Part shown: positions 45,285-60,400 of the stretch, piece by piece | Layout: every line of letters starts with the position of its first letter | Position numbering within the stretch: the stretch's first letter is position 1 | Assembly: GCF_910592395.1 (NCBI RefSeq) | Contig: NC_088313.1 | Location: 14,588,437-14,652,436 of the forward strand | DNA from: Lineus longissimus | Taxonomy: Eukaryota; Nemertea; Pilidiophora; Heteronemertea; Lineidae | Length of the DNA stretch: 64,000 bases | Reading direction: 5' to 3' | The notes under the pieces: generated by a model | The model's input: only the letters and a program-made list of their open reading frames with translations | What the model was told of the DNA's origin: nothing | Database searches by the model: none | Made by a program: the position numbers and the translations under genes

Positions 45285-48200
45285 CAATCTTTTACACCTC
45301 GGGTCTCAAGACCAAGCATGCGGATAGCAAATCCGTTAAAACAAACTTGTAAAATCAGGGACTTTTAGGGGATATGAACATTCTCACGAAGAAACTGTAG
45401 AAGGTTTTTATCTTTCCTCACTGAACTAATATGGTAATAAGCAATTATTTCAACACTTCAAAAATGTCAAAGGCTCAGTTTCGGTTCGGAATTCCCCCAG
45501 TTGTCTCTGAAATATCTAAAACATTTTGAAAATGCGCTTTCAAGTTGTTCACCGCAAAAGCGCGAAACGGCACCCCGTGTTAATTGAGTGGTATGCGTTT
45601 GGAGCGATGCACCGGTTTCACTCGCGGCTAACCCCATGTTTACGGCTCTCGCCACGGCTATCCCCGTGTTTACGGAGTGTTCTCAGTAGCCGACCAATTT
45701 AGCCATACAGATACCTTCACTCGAAGTTATGCTAATAGGCCTATCTTTTTCAAGCTTTCGCCGATTAGTCGCGTAATTGCCTCTCTCCGGCGCTTCGTTC
45801 ATTCTCAGGTGCGAGTGAGTGCGGTTCAGATATTTAGGGAAGTGTTCCAAGTACGTTTACCACCAAGCAATCCAAGGATGAGAGGAGGACTGAGGGTTAG
45901 TTCATCGCTAATTGATTTTATATCCACTGATCGAACGATTGCACTCGCGGGCTTAGTCGTGATTTAGCGCTTTCGGGACTCTCTCAAACTGGCGTCTGTA
46001 CCGGAATAACTTGAGATATTCTGGTCTTGAGACAGATCATGTTCTTGAATAGAGTACCCTCATTGCTTTTTCTATTCAATGAATATCATATTTAAAGCCC
46101 TACGTCGTTCGTTAGGAAATTGATAACTGCATTTCTATTTTCCTTGACCACCAGTAATTACGATCGGGGTACCCCTTTAATGTTTTGAATCGAGACGCTG
46201 AAGAGAGTGATTAAGCACCCGTTTCCTCTCACTGTAAAACAATGCCATCTAAAAATTTAAGACCATATTTTTATGTTGACCAATAAGATGGCTTGATATC
46301 ATCATTCCAAGATTCGAACAGTCACATTTTAAAACATTTCTGCTGAGGCCGCGATTATACAGCGTAACGTGTCACTGTTCACTTTCTTCCCTGACATGAA
46401 GTTAACAACCCGAGCAGCTACAAACGATTCGCAAGGTCACTTTTCACCCTCACGTCGTTTTCGCAAGCCAGTTAACTCGTGACAGGAGACAACTTGAATC
46501 CTATATGACTACGGCCTGATATACCTCACACGAAAAGCAGTCCAGTCGATTTCGCGCTATAGTCTTTTTGTGCGCTGGATCTCCCTCAATTCTTTGCTGG
46601 TCTTGATGCCGGGCGGGAACGGAAGAGCGCAAGTTACATCCGCCACAGCTTCTCAATTCGGCGCCGGGCAATTTCCCGACGAGATGATTGCATTTGATGT
46701 GTAAATCATGCTCCACTGGGTATTGGATTCCGTTTCATTGATTTTTGAAGCAGACGACAGCGGCGGGCATGTCGATTCTCGCATGAGTTGTCATCTCGCG
46801 TGACTCACGTGGGATCCTAACATCTGCGGATGATTCAATCGTCGATAGGATGCGATGCTGCTTATCGGTTTCGTAAACTCGGCACGGCAGCGGAGGGGAG
46901 GGGAGGGGGGCAAATATCCCTCACTCCAGAAGTCAGCAAAAAATATATTTTTGATCGTGATTTCGGCCGAAAGTTTTCAGAAGTGTCATTTTGCGCCTCC
47001 CCCAAGGCCAAAAAGCTAGCTACGTCCCTGTTACTCTGCTTGGATAATTTGGCGGAGGGTCCCAACTGAGTGATATTATCTTTACTTTGGCTTTTCTCCG
47101 CGCATCGCCAGCATTCCTTCTCTCACCAACATCGCAACCAGGGCACGTGGTTACACCCAGGAACTCCACCATCTAGAAAAATAATAATTATCAAAGATGC
47201 CAAGAGATAATGCGGTGAAATCGACAAGACCACAGCGGGAGAACACCTGGTCTGGTTTTGTTAGCTGCATTCCAAGCTTTGCGCCCTTCAGAAGGCATCC
47301 CAAACATCCCAAACACTGGAACGATAATACAAGAATGGCACCCTGGCGCGAACTGCGCATGCTCCTCCCCGCACGGGTGTAGCTAAATTAAGACTACAGT
47401 TGACGAAGTGCTAATCTGTGGGCAAATTCCGGGCCCTCCCGGAAATAACAACTCCAAAGCAAGTTTCAAATGAAGTCTACCCACTTGCAGTTATTTTTGC
47501 CGCAGTTTTCCATTCATTGCTCATGGCTTCTAATTGGAATTTCATGCTTTTACGCAACTTTTTTACCTCGAGGCACGCTCGGAGGTAGTTACTTAGGTAA
47601 ATTAACGGGACTGAGTCGAGCTTTTTCTTATCTGGGGTAGGGAGGGCTACTTGGTGATATCAAATGAGGCTAAGCATATATCTACAAACTACCTACAGCC
47701 GAGAAGTCTTGCACCCTACCCTCTTTAAACCATCCGATGAATTGCCAAAGAAACCTCAGATGATGCAAATTTTCGGTTGCGTTAAACTCGCTAAGTATTC
47801 CTGTCTACTGTAAAACGCCAAATTTCGCGCCTCCCCTGAAAGAGAATTGTATTTTTTTTGAAAAATGTCTTCAAGCCCGAGCACATTTTCTTTCAATGAA
47901 GCTATTTACCAATAAATTATCCAAATAACGAACACCCACTCGCCTTCTTCTAAATGATCGCGATACACATTAACAGTAACCCACTTATCTAAGTCAAGGG
48001 ACTCTTGACACGGCCCCCGAATCCACCTGTTGCGTCCGTTCCCAACAGGAACAACATCCCGACGGTAGGTCCGCGGCGCGCGCGGAGGTGCGCGCGAGCA
48101 CAATATACGGAAGAATCCGCTTTCTTCTAACGTACCCGTTCCCCCTCCCCTGCGGAGGAGAGCTTCGCGGCCGTAATTGGTGGCGGTCCCTCTTATAAAG

Positions 48201-48354
48201 TCTGACACATGGCAGACTCATAACCAGATTGTGCTCGACCAGCTGAGCGAACGGAACACTTGCATCCCACTCCGCCTCCGCCGTTGTAGATTTCACTGGG
48301 ATTCGTGATTGTTGATTTCACTTTGGACTATCGTCTTGTCTCTGCAGGTCCACC
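45285..48354. other. Upstream flank of the P450 gene
   Basis: Contains a short family-1 derivative (46093-46170), a decayed family-6 TIR element (46885-47032) and a CpG-rich patch at about 48040-48180 with GCGGCGCGCGCGG. The CpG patch lies about 200 bp before the P450 ATG and could be its promoter region. TTGTCTCTGCAG ending at 48347 is a good acceptor 7 bp before the ATG, which suggests a 5' UTR intron and a start site further upstream. Confidence 0.4.
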
Positions 48355-48413
48355 ATGGCGATCGGCAGCGTCATACTGACATTCACAGCATGTTGTCTTA
48401 TAGCTATCTATTG
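48355..48413 (+). CDS. P450 exon 1 (membrane anchor)
   Basis: The ATG has a strong context (CCACCATGG). It encodes MAIGSVILTFTACCLIAIYW, a single hydrophobic N-terminal anchor. Donor TTG|GTAAGT splits the Trp codon. Confidence 0.88.
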
Positions 48414-51400
48414 GTAAGTACAATATTTCCCAATTAGTCTTTATTACGCTTTATTTTATTATTGGTAATGAAATGTGATCTGTATCATCAAGAATAAATA
48501 TAGTCTTTATCTATTCTTGGTATCATTGATAGTGCAATTTATATATCTCATAACCTTTTGCCCGACTGTCACTTTTAGCGTAAGTGTTAGAAGTGTAGTA
48601 TTTCCGCGTGTAATGACTACACTCCTTTGACGACTTTTATTTTCCCGTGACGATTTCGGCCTATCGAACCCCGTGAAAGCCGTTTCATGGTGGTCGATTC
48701 TATCAAGATTTGCCCGGATAAGGGTTTGGTGTCATGTGTATCATTGATAGTGCGATTTATATATCTCATAACCTTTTGCCCGACTGTCACTATTGATTAA
48801 GTTTTACCTGAATTAAAGAGGAACTATAGGCATGAGCGAGGGCGTCATATTGATGGCCTTCAGGTAATTAATAATGCACAGTAAGTGGCCTGGGTTGAGT
48901 TTGATTCAGTGATGATTATATATATACATTATATGCATCATACAATCGTGAATCGTTTCGATGTACTGTGAGAGAGGAGAGACCCTATCGCCGTCTTCGT
49001 GAAACATAATCTTACCAACCTTGCCCCTGCCTATATGCCTCACTGTAAGGTATGTGTTTTTCTTCATGTCGGCTCTCCTTTAATTACAGGTACAAGAAAT
49101 GGCGGCACAACGTCTTTAAACAAATGAACCTCCCCGGTCCACAGCCAAATATCATATTCGGTAGTCTTCATGAGAGAGTAAGTTTTTTTCCAATTCTTTT
49201 TGTCAAAAGGGACTGAGAAATCCGGCGAGCATCATTTCGGACTTCATTCTGAGATCATTCCGCGCATGCCAAGTTGACATCTTGCAATTCTTCATAATGA
49301 CTGTCCGTGGATGGCATGAGAATAATGTCAACCCGACGTTAGTAGAGATCTTCTCTGAGAAAAGTGCAAATTATGCATACTTTAGTGATACCTTTAAGTT
49401 TATTGATTTATGATACGTCATCGTGGAAATAAAATATTCTGCTAGTGTACGGTACACATTCATCATTAGGCAGGTTTCGCTACCTTGACGAAAATATACG
49501 AACGACGAAATACAAAGTATGTAAATCGACGAGTTTTTAAAAAGTTCCTCCGATTCCTCTTTAACGTAGCACATGAACAGAAGATGATTCAAGATGATTA
49601 GTGAATCAACGCAGGACTTGATGACACGATAGACGTTCGTACTTCGTCGTTCGTAGGTCTTGCTAAACCTCTCTATTGTTGAGTTGTATCAGAATCTTAA
49701 ACGAACTCTTTGAACTTGCCGTTAAACATTCTCTGTACCAGACAATGATAAAGGAACCCTTCCTCGTATGTTTATGTAATAAATTAATCGAAAAATTATA
49801 AATGTTTCAGCCGCTGTTTAAGAACTTCCAAAAATGGACAAAGCAGTATGGGAAAACTTTCGGGTAAGTTGTTTCATCTTGGTTTATGTTTCCTAGTATG
49901 CAAACGTTACTTCTTAACCTATTGTCTTTCAAATGTTACTACGCTACGATGTAACTTGTTGAAAAATAAAGGCGGGGTTCAAAGATCTCTGGAACTTCTC
50001 ATTAATGAAAAATGATATAGTGCAATAGTGATAGCGTCTCCCACCCTATTTATGTATTTTGTAACAAATGATAGGGACCCTGGGCCTAATTAGTGTCAAT
50101 ATCAATGCAGTGATGTCGAAAGGCCTGCGTGCATGGTTCGAAGAAATTGATAAAATTAATACATGCTATTCTCGTTTGTTACGAGTTCATCTGGTACATC
50201 TAGTACGTCGAGACAGTTGTTTGATAATAGGGAGTTTTCGCAAATCCCCGAAACGCCAACGTGAACGTCTATCTCATTGTTCGACCTCTTGATAACGATG
50301 TCGAACAATGGGATAGCAGTTCACGTTGACATTTCGGGGGCTTGCGAGAACTCCCTAGTATGTGTAAAATTCAACGCGGAAAGGCTAGCAAGCTGGTGTA
50401 GTAGGGAAATATGTCCTGGGATTGAGTGTCCTGGGTGCAATGGATTTCATGTATATTATTCGCTTTGATGTATCAAAGGTGTAGGCCCTGGGTATCTTTA
50501 GAAACCTTAATCCGCCACTGTACAAGTGGGTCGGTCTCTCTTCTCGGGTGACATCTAAAATTGTCAAACACATGGGTATGTTAGGTAAAGTTTGACAGCA
50601 AAATATCAAATAATCCAACAGCTTCATCATTTTTTAGGATAGGGTTAAGTGAATTATAGCAGGTCTGTACTTGCTTTTGGTCGTTGGGGCGAACACTTCT
50701 TTTGTTCTCCATCAGTCTGAAAATCGGCGAAAATCGGCATTAAAAACAAGTGTTTTGTAACCCTTTAGGGCACTTTCCCTCATGGCATCTGTTCTTCGCG
50801 TGGTTACATACTAATTTCTCCTTCAACAGGTACTACGAGGGCCCCGTCCCCATCATCGTATCCTCGGACCTAGAGTTTCTCAAGCAAGTCTTCGTCAAAC
50901 AGTTCTCAAATTTCCATGCTCGAAAGGTAGGCCGCATTTCGTTTAAGGGTTGACCGCCATTTTGGCTAGAACTTGAAATCCTAAAGCAATCAGAACTCTT
51001 TCAAAACGAAGTGAATGCCAAAATCAAGGATGGGAGTCAGTTGTTTGTCTTCAAACGAACAGACTCTTACCCTCGACATTGGCATTCACTTCATTTTGAA
51101 GGAATTCTAATTGCTTTATAGGATTTCAAGTTTCAGCAGGGGTGAATTTCACGCTCGTATCGGTTTCACGTATGACCGCTACACAAATTACGTTACATCA
51201 TACGTAAAATCGATACGGATAAGTCACACGGGAGAGATTTTTGTCTTTGCTGAAACTCGCTGCCGGTACCTATGGTCAACACTGAAGGTTTTATATACGA
51301 TCAGATCTGTTGTACATTTTGTATGCAATGACTGTACACAGATTTTCAGGATAGGTTTTTTCTTAGAATTTCTGTCAACCCCGGGTTTTCGGGCTTGCTG

Positions 51401-54400
51401 TCGTACTCGTACCTTCAGACTTTAACATATTACAATTAAATCAAATTCAAATGATTTTAACACGTTATTTGTAGTCAATCATTCTAACGATATATATGGT
51501 CAAATATTATGAAAAATTGCTACTGGTTTACTCAATCAGAACACGTTACGGTTATACAAAATACTCTACATTAGTTCTACACATGTATATACAAGGAATG
51601 CTGCGGCTTGGTAAATCTTGTTCGCCATCAAAAAGTTTTAAAATCCATTCGAAATTAGATGTAGATGTGGATGTATATTTCAAATTTAATCAGTGACGTG
51701 TTCTATGTGGTCACAACTACGTGTATGTCACAACCACATCACGCTCTACGTCATTCCATTGAAATATGAGAGCATGAATATGTCCTCGAATACTTCCTAC
51801 AACATCAGAACAAAAGCAAAAATGCGCCAACGATATTTGAGAGTAATTCAAAATGAATTTTTCCGTACTCCAAAAAAACTTAAGAACCTCTTTAACAAAT
51901 AACTCTGAACTTAAAAACATGGCGGAGGACAGTTTTATACAGCGGAAGTGGGCGACGAGGCCCCTTGATATTGTATCGGCGCACGCAATAGGACGGAAGT
52001 GCATTTTCGACCAGGGCATTATTTCACACTTTCCCACAGTGTCTGTTGGTGGTACAGATGATGTATAACCGGAAGTGGGTCGAGTGCGGATGTAAACATC
52101 GCTATTTTTTTAGGATGAAATGGCATTATAACATATATCGGTAGTTTTGCGATACAATAGTAACCTACTGAAGTCGTTGTGACATTATGCAGCTGGACAA
52201 CATTTTTAATTCCCGTGAAAGATATCCCCTGCCGCCCGCCCACTCCGCCTGCCACAGCCCCTCCCGGCAAAATTTAACATATGTTACGAAGCTAATCGGT
52301 GAAGAACAAGCTCTTTAACTTTACCTGCACACGATATTCCCTTTTTTATTACCCCCCCCCCCCCCACCATGTACGCATGCGTACGCTAGAGCCTCTACCA
52401 CCACGTGCGTACGTACTCAAACGATCGCCGTTGCTTCTGGTGTCTGTTATCTAGGACATAGATGTCGTCATGCTGCAAGATAAAACACACAGAAACCTGA
52501 GACCCCCCCCCCAACGCACACGCGCACACCGTTACGCAGGCGTACACAAAATGGACATCAAATTTACAAATGCCCTTCCCTCTGTGCGTACACACTGAAT
52601 GAACGGCCCCTTATTTCTTTAACCTCTCGACCGGCCTTAGGCGCATCGATCAAACTGCACTGACTGACACCTCGAGATCGATTGTAAATCAGGAAGTGGT
52701 TGAAACTGGATATGGGTCAAGGTACACACGACTAGATATCAAAATATTTACTACTTAATCAATAATCTGACTTATCAATCGATGGAGACCACCGCGGTGT
52801 CCAATTAAAACGTTAATTTGACATCGAGTTGGTCTCGATCGATTGATAAAACTGATTGATGCTTCGTTGATCCAATCAAGTGCCGTGTTGACCTCAGTCG
52901 ACTGCAGACGACTTTGGTGGGCGCAATTTTTTCTCTCGTGGTGATTGATTGTTTGTGAGGTGGTTTGGAAACATTTGTACAAGTGTATACCAGAATATCG
53001 AAGCCACCTGTGGCGTTTGAACACCTTTCAAACAAACTTGAATCAACTGTTAGTCTGTGAACAGAGCGCGGTAAATAATAGTAGCTTGCCTATCAGTTTT
53101 TTTATTATTTACGACCTACTCCATTACAGTGTTTTCTCAGTACTCCTTTGAGGTATTTTAATCAGCGTCGCGGTCGGGAGAAGTTGGAATTAAAAAACGC
53201 CACCAGAAATATTACTTCCATTCGAATAGAATATCTTTCGACTCATTCGCGCATTCTTCTCCCAACACTCGGTTAGTCAAGACTAATCTTAACTCATTCA
53301 CCTTTCTATCATGACGTGGTCACAGGTGTGGGCGGCGAAAGTAGGCAGGTTTCGCAAGCCTTGCGAAGAGCTACGAACGGCGAAATACCAAAATTGTAAA
53401 TGTATTTTACCGAACATTTCTTTTGGTTTCCCATAACTCACAAATAAAATATGATTTACGAGTGTCGCCTAATGAATTAGCACATGACTTGAAGATACCA
53501 CACTGTCCTTCATACTTCATACATGTACTTCGTCGTTCGAACGGATTGCGAAAGAGCTACGAACGACGAAGTATGTAGAAGCATTTTATCGACAATTTAA
53601 AAAACAAGCTTCCCGATTCCTCCCACAACCGAGACTTGGTGACACCACAGACTCGTACTTCGCACTTTGTTGCTTCGTACGGATTGGGAAAGCTGCCTCT
53701 TGATGAAAGTCGTATCGAAAAAGCGAAAGTTGACCTTCTCGTACAGTTTGCCGGAGGAAAAACCTAGCGCTCGCCCGGCAGACCAAAAAATCGACATAGC
53801 AGTTACTGGTATCAGACCCATGACCTTTAATCCGCTAATACCAAAGTTGAGGTATGCAAGCAAGACGGCGTGACATCCGCTTCTGAGACGGGAGCGAGTC
53901 TGTCTGACCTTATGTAGTGCTAATTTTGAAGCAGTTGTTAGTCTTAGCAAAGGCAAGAATACGCCGTATTCTTAGTTGATATAAATGTTGTCACTTTTGT
54001 GTGGAAAAGCTTTTCTGAGCAGTTGAAGGAACTGGTGAAATATTTATTCGCGATGCGTCGTAATGTTTTGAAAGAAGCCTGCACGAACGACGGCGAAAGG
54101 AATGGCTGGCATATCTGGAGCGGCCAGAATGCATGGTGGGGTCGAAGCATAGCGCGGTGACATTGTCGAACTTTGGTATTCTACTTGTTCAAAAATACAC
54201 AGTGCCTGCTACAGCACTCGTTTGGGCCCCATTATCAATCTTTTATAAAACATCGTCAAAGGGGTCGAAGGATTAACCAATATGATATTGACGGATGCCC
54301 CCTACTTATATTGATGAATAAAGAGATCAAAACCTCTGCTATAATCCTAAGTGATTGCTCACTTATCTCTTCTTAATAGTATATCGTATTGGTGCACACT

Positions 54401-57400
54401 TATCGTAGATAAATACGATACAAGAATGGAGGTCTCGTGACCTTGCTCTTGTTTGCACAGGTTCTGACAATGGCGGTCGGGGTTCATCGGGTGCAGGTAA
54501 ATCTCAACGCGAGTCAAACGAAGCGGGAGATGGGGGGAATGTTGATATGGCGTTCCAGTCGATCAGATAGCCCGACAGACGATCGTGAATGCGATAATTT
54601 CGGCTCAAAATGGCGGCGACTGAAGACCACTCTGTTGAAGTTTTAAAGGGACAATTTGAGCCGGAATGACCTTTCCAGGAGGATGCGTCGCACATGTAGT
54701 ATGAAACTTATGCTGATCTCTAATAATGACATTTCGAGGCAGCTTGGGACATGGGTTAAATTTAAAGGCAGTCCTACCGTGACATCCTGTTATTCTCCTC
54801 GATGGAGAAGTCACGGTCCTACTGGAAGCCATTTTGCATGGAAAAACAAAGCAGCTCATGCCCAGGTTGTCCCTCTATCGAAGCAATAGCCAAACATGAA
54901 AAATGACGTCATAGCATCGGACAACTTGGTGTCGCCAAGCCTTTATCATAAAAACGGCTCTCAGAGGTGGAAAATGGATACTTTTCAAAATTTTGCGGCC
55001 AAAATCATGCTCTGACCTTTTATAGTCGACCCGCGACCTTTAAGAGGCCAAGTAACGGCAGAAAACGAATGGCATGATGAAACCTTTTCGATTCAACTTT
55101 TCTAAGATAAGTGTAGGGTAAAGGGCCATCTGGTGGGTGCAATCAGTGTCCAGTATCAAATTAAAGGGGCCGATTTATATATTGGCTAAAAATCGTAGTC
55201 CAAGCCCAATAAGTCCAACCCCCTGTCCCTTGAGATCGTTTAAAGCTTACAGCGTTGGTTTACTTTGGTGGTCGTTTCAATGAAAATGACACGCGCCACT
55301 GCCGTGCCAGCACCAGAGAAAACTTGCCGTTGTTTTGCAGATTTGCATGCGATGATTGATACCTCTTGGGTGGCTAAAGGGCTAAAGATGGTCTTACTTT
55401 CTTCCCAAACGGACGAAGAGGTTTATTAAGCCATTATCCCCCAGACGATTAGGGAACAGGAAATGCCAAAGAGTTGATGAAGAGATGGCTTCAATATTGA
55501 AAATGTGGTAGTCAACTTCTCGCTAACAATCTCACCAGCTAGACAGGCTCTTGAACGTTAGCACTACAGGTTAGCAGGGCAGGAATGCCATTTGATACAT
55601 TCACGACTTATCATTTTCATATCGTCTTTTTCGAAACATGACTTCGATTATTCTATTATTACTTACTCGTTGCGGGCGGGCTGGTGCCGGTGGGCCGTTT
55701 GCACTTGCCAAGTCGAATTTTATAGGAAGCCAATTGGCCCAGAATGCCATGTTGAATCGGAGCATATGCCGTTTTTGATAAAACATTTAGCGAATTAAGA
55801 GGACACGGCCTGCTAATTAAAAATCTATTGTAACACTTGGACTTATAAAATGTTTATAACTTTCCCTTCTTGCAGTGCTCTGGAGCATGCGTGCATGTCA
55901 TGTATTGATCACTCAAATACAGTAGAACCTCTCTACTACGGGACACCCTTTGAACTGGCAAATGCTGTCCTTTGAGATATGTCCTGATTACAGAGGTCAA
56001 ATTTAATGGAAATCACCCATATTGAACGAGGAGGTGTCCTTAATAGAGAGGTAACTGCTAAGATAGGTTCCACATGTATGGTATCTTAAAATCATTTCCA
56101 ATTGAGTCCTGGGGTATCCCGTAATTCGAAAAACAATATCTTTACGATATTCTTGAAAATATCTTATCAAAGTTATTTTCGGGTTACGAGTGTCTCAATA
56201 AATCACAGTGCCTAGTGCCGAGTAACCCCGTATTCTGACCGGTAATTGCACCGGAAAAATAATACTGCCCTTAACCACATTGGTGGAATATCACTGGCAG
56301 TTACCCAGTCCATCGCAATATCACCGAATAACTCCAAAGAAATTTTGTTATGAATAGAATAAATTGAGTTGAACTTGAAAACCAGCGAGTTGGAACGTTC
56401 AAAACATTTGATTAGACTACCGTGGGTTACTCAATACTGGCAAACTGTCAACATTCTTTCTAGGAAGCCCAATAAGACCTCAAAATGCATTGTTAGGCGC
56501 GTCAACTATCGTGCTGGATAACCCCCCCCCGCGCTCTTCCAAGGCGAACGTGAACCAAGTTCAGTGCTGCGAGTTATCCCAGTACAAATAGTCTATTCAA
56601 TTGGCGCACTTTGATTTTTCGCTTCTGGTTGTTATATAAATATTATGAATCAGGTGCTCTTTGCTCTATTTTGAAAAGACATGGCCCATTTTGCCACCGT
56701 TTACTCAAAAGAAACCGAATTCTATGCTGAGGTATGAGATAGAAAAATCCTTTCTTAGAGATCAGAGATCGCACTTGCAAGTCCTAGGTATATTGATAGA
56801 TCTCTCAAAAAGGCTTTTACGGACCAGCAGAGCATTCTGGTGCAGATTTTCAGTACAGTGAGACGGGAGAGACCACTACTGGTGACTTCGTGTAACATTA
56901 TCTTGCCTACCTAGCTTTTGTCTATAGTCTATTTCACTAACAGCTAAAGTCGGACATCTTAACATTAAAATGCGTTCTTTGATCTTCAAAGATCGTTTTA
57001 ATGCTTACACAAAGATAGCGTTCATATTCCCTTCTGAAGTTACGGAATCGTCTTAAAGGTCAAGGCCATGATCATTTTAAGGTTGACGTCACATCATCAC
57101 GATTATCTAATGATTTTTTTTGCGTATGGCGTTGTTCGGAAGGTTCAAAAAGTACATTTTAGTACATCCTCTGCATTAAAAAACGTGAAGGTCAGTCCAG
57201 TCGCGGCGACAAAAAACCGCTCGTTTGCGGTGTACTCTACGCGACACTTGTAAATCATCTTCCTAACTTATTTGAACGAAGAATCGGGAATCTTTGAAAA
57301 ACATTATCGATTAAGAACATTTACATGCTTCGGCTGTAGCTCTTCGTAAGGGTTTTATTCGCCGCCTTATTGTGACGTTGACGGGCTAAAAGCGAAACAT

Positions 57401-60400
57401 CAAAAGGCACTTTACTGATAATATTGAAACCCTATGATTTCTTACTTTTACGGGCTTCTGTGCTTGTCTAGAGACGTACTTTTTCTGAAAATAGGGAGGT
57501 TTCGCAACCCTTACGAAAAGCTACGAACGTCGCAATACGAAGTATGATGTCCTTTAGCTTTTTTTGAAACATTACTTCGATTCCTTCTACAACTTAGATG
57601 ATTTACAAGTCGCCTAAATGAATTATCATAGGACTTACTGACACGACAGGTCTTCGTAGTTTGTAGTTCGTCGTTCGTAGGGGTAGCGAAACCAGCCTAA
57701 TGGCCGGCATTTTGAGACTTCAAACGATGAAAAAGGTCAATTCATGCTGATAATGAAACAGTGCAGACACCAAAGTCAGCAGACGATGAGATGAATAGTA
57801 GCTTTGATAATATAAACGCTGAGATCTATAAAAAGCTCTCCGTTTGTTGACATGTTTTTGTTAGTGTCAAAAATGACGTGAACTGGCGGTGAAATGACGG
57901 ATGGCGGTCTAGGGGTCGACCGCACTGGATGGGCGAGCTGCCAGTGATTGAAAAGGCTACCGCACTTGCCGACGACTAGTCTATGCTTTTTGCTTACCTG
58001 CCAAATCAAAGATCATATCAAAATAGAATAGTCAAAGACATCTTTATCAATACGTACACGTTTTGTCCCAATAAACTTAGCGACCCACGAGTTTTTGGGT
58101 TTGACTATCAAAATCCACTCGGCTGAAACTGATATCAGTGGTTTTGAACTGAGTGACTTTTAATGCGGCGAGACCACCAGTTGTTGAATGTCATGAAGCC
58201 CGTCGTCTGCTTTTGTTAGTTTTATTTTGTAAACGTTTCCTGACGTCACGTGTTGACAAATTGAACCTAACAATTATAGGGCCGAGTACATGTGGACTCT
58301 AGCATGAGATTTGTTTCGAGTTCATCGTTCTGAAGGGAAGATGTTAAAGACAAAGTCCGTCCGTTAATAGCAGTTTCAGATAGATCTGCCTCGTGGTTCG
58401 TGGCTGTCCTCTGGTCGCTAAACTGTAATAGAGTGTGATCACAAATAGTAATGTCACACAGCCATGGGAAGCCGCTGTTCCTCAATGGAACCCAGAAGCA
58501 CTTTCATTACTACCCCCCTCTCGTCCCCTCTTGCTACGACGACCATGCAAACATGCAATCACGTCAAATATATGCTGCCGGACACTCATCAACATTTTTT
58601 CCCGATTGTTTCTTTATACAGCTATTCCCGATGCAGCCCGACCCCGATGACGTCATGTGTTCCATGTTCTTCGCCACCGGAAACAGATGGAAGCGGCTGC
58701 GCGCGATCATCAGCCCCACATTTAGTGCTGTTAAAATGAAGCAGGTGCGTAACCCCACAAATAAAAAAGCTGAAGTCAATCAAAGCGAGAGGGTGATGAT
58801 TTCATGATGCTTTGATGTGTGTTCAAGACGAGTGAGGGACAATAGAGCAAGTCGCGTGTGGGGCAGACGTTTCGCCGCTACATCTGGTGTCCAACTGAAT
58901 AACTAGTAGTTTATTCCGTTGACGGGTGACGGCGACATCTGAAGTCTTCGTAAATCGAATATTGATTGCGCGAAAATTATCTTTCATCAATATAAAACTC
59001 TCAGATAAATAAGCTGACATTACATCAAATGAACAGACATTACATGAAATGAACTGATATTGCATAGTTCTTTTTTCCACCCGTAGATGTCGCCACTGAT
59101 GAACCAGTCAATCGATGACATGATGGAGCTCTTAGAGAAAAAGGAAGAAGACGGGAAGCCATTCAATGTTTACGCGTAAGTTTATGGCGTCATCAGTTTT
59201 GTTTGAGTGTGAAAAGTTTGTCATCACTTTCTGTTGATTGGGCAATGTCATGAGATTCATCGCAAAACACGACGCGCCGTGTCCGATATTTGGGACTAAC
59301 CATACCATGGCACATGTCCTCCACATTTCAGAGCAATGATTTGATAACACATGTAAACTTAAATTTCCCTCTTTCTCGTGTACGACGACAGATGACAAAC
59401 TGTGCTAAGTGCTACTGATGAACATTCACTGTATAAAGTATTCAATATGATTAATTTAGTATTCCAACACAAGCGAAATTTGTCAAGAATTTGATCAGAA
59501 TTTCCATATGCCGTTTCAAGAATAACCACTGGCTCAAAAACATTTCTACAGAAGGCATACATACTTCCAATGGCAACTTAATTCTTATACTTCCTATAAA
59601 ATCCTTAAAGATTAACCATAGGGATCACCACGTCCTTCAAAACAAAGTGAATGCCAATTTCAAAGCAGTGAGTCAGTTCTTTGCTTTCCAGACAACAGAC
59701 TTCCACCCTTGAAGTTGGCATTAATTTCCCTTTGTAGTCGTTATAATTGCTTTAGGATTTCGAGTTCTAGCAAAAAACGGTGATGCCTATGTTCAATCCT
59801 GATTAGAACGAAGTTCCCAATGCCGAAACATAGTATGACTTTTTGATTGTTTTCTTAATTCTGTCGATTTCAGGATGTTCCAAGGGCTGACGCTCGACAT
59901 TATCGGCGAATGTGCCTTTGGCATGCGAGTGGAGTCCCAGAAGAATCCAAAGGACCCCTTCCTTCTGCGATGTCGCCAAATATTCCTCTACGGCGCCCAG
60001 AGGCCCATTCTGATCTTATCCGCCATGTTGCTGCCGGAGTTTCGGAAGTTCTGGAACTCCCTGTTCAAATTGCTCGGTCATTTCCGTGAGGACCCGACCA
60101 AGTGGTTGATGGATGCGCTCTACGGGATCATGCAGCTCAGAAAGAAAGAGCAGGTAGGTGGCAGCACTGTGATTTATGGCCTCGCCATTGCTAACGGTTG
60201 TAGAACAAAATGGAGAAAAACATTCTTTTTCACTTTTGCCCTTTTTCTTCCTTGTCTTGAAAGCGCCTGTTTTTGCCAGGGCAGGTCACATGTATATCAG
60301 AATAATGATGTGAAAAATTGTAGCTATAGTGTTCAGTCTCAATCTGTTTTGAACTGAAACAACCAATTGATAAACTATTGCTGTTCTTCCAGTACCGGCG

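Noticed and set aside
48190-48260. tRNA-like sequence (GCTCAGCTGGTCGAGCAC on the minus strand)
   Set aside because: The D-arm resemblance is good but there is no B box or matching acceptor stem at the right distance.
53597-53956. 119-codon minus-strand ORF
   Set aside because: It spans a family-2 MITE end and SINE-like sequence, so it is a by-product of repeats.
55601-55798. Short overlapping ORFs on both strands inside P450 intron 4
   Set aside because: No conserved protein, and intronic position relative to a well-supported gene.
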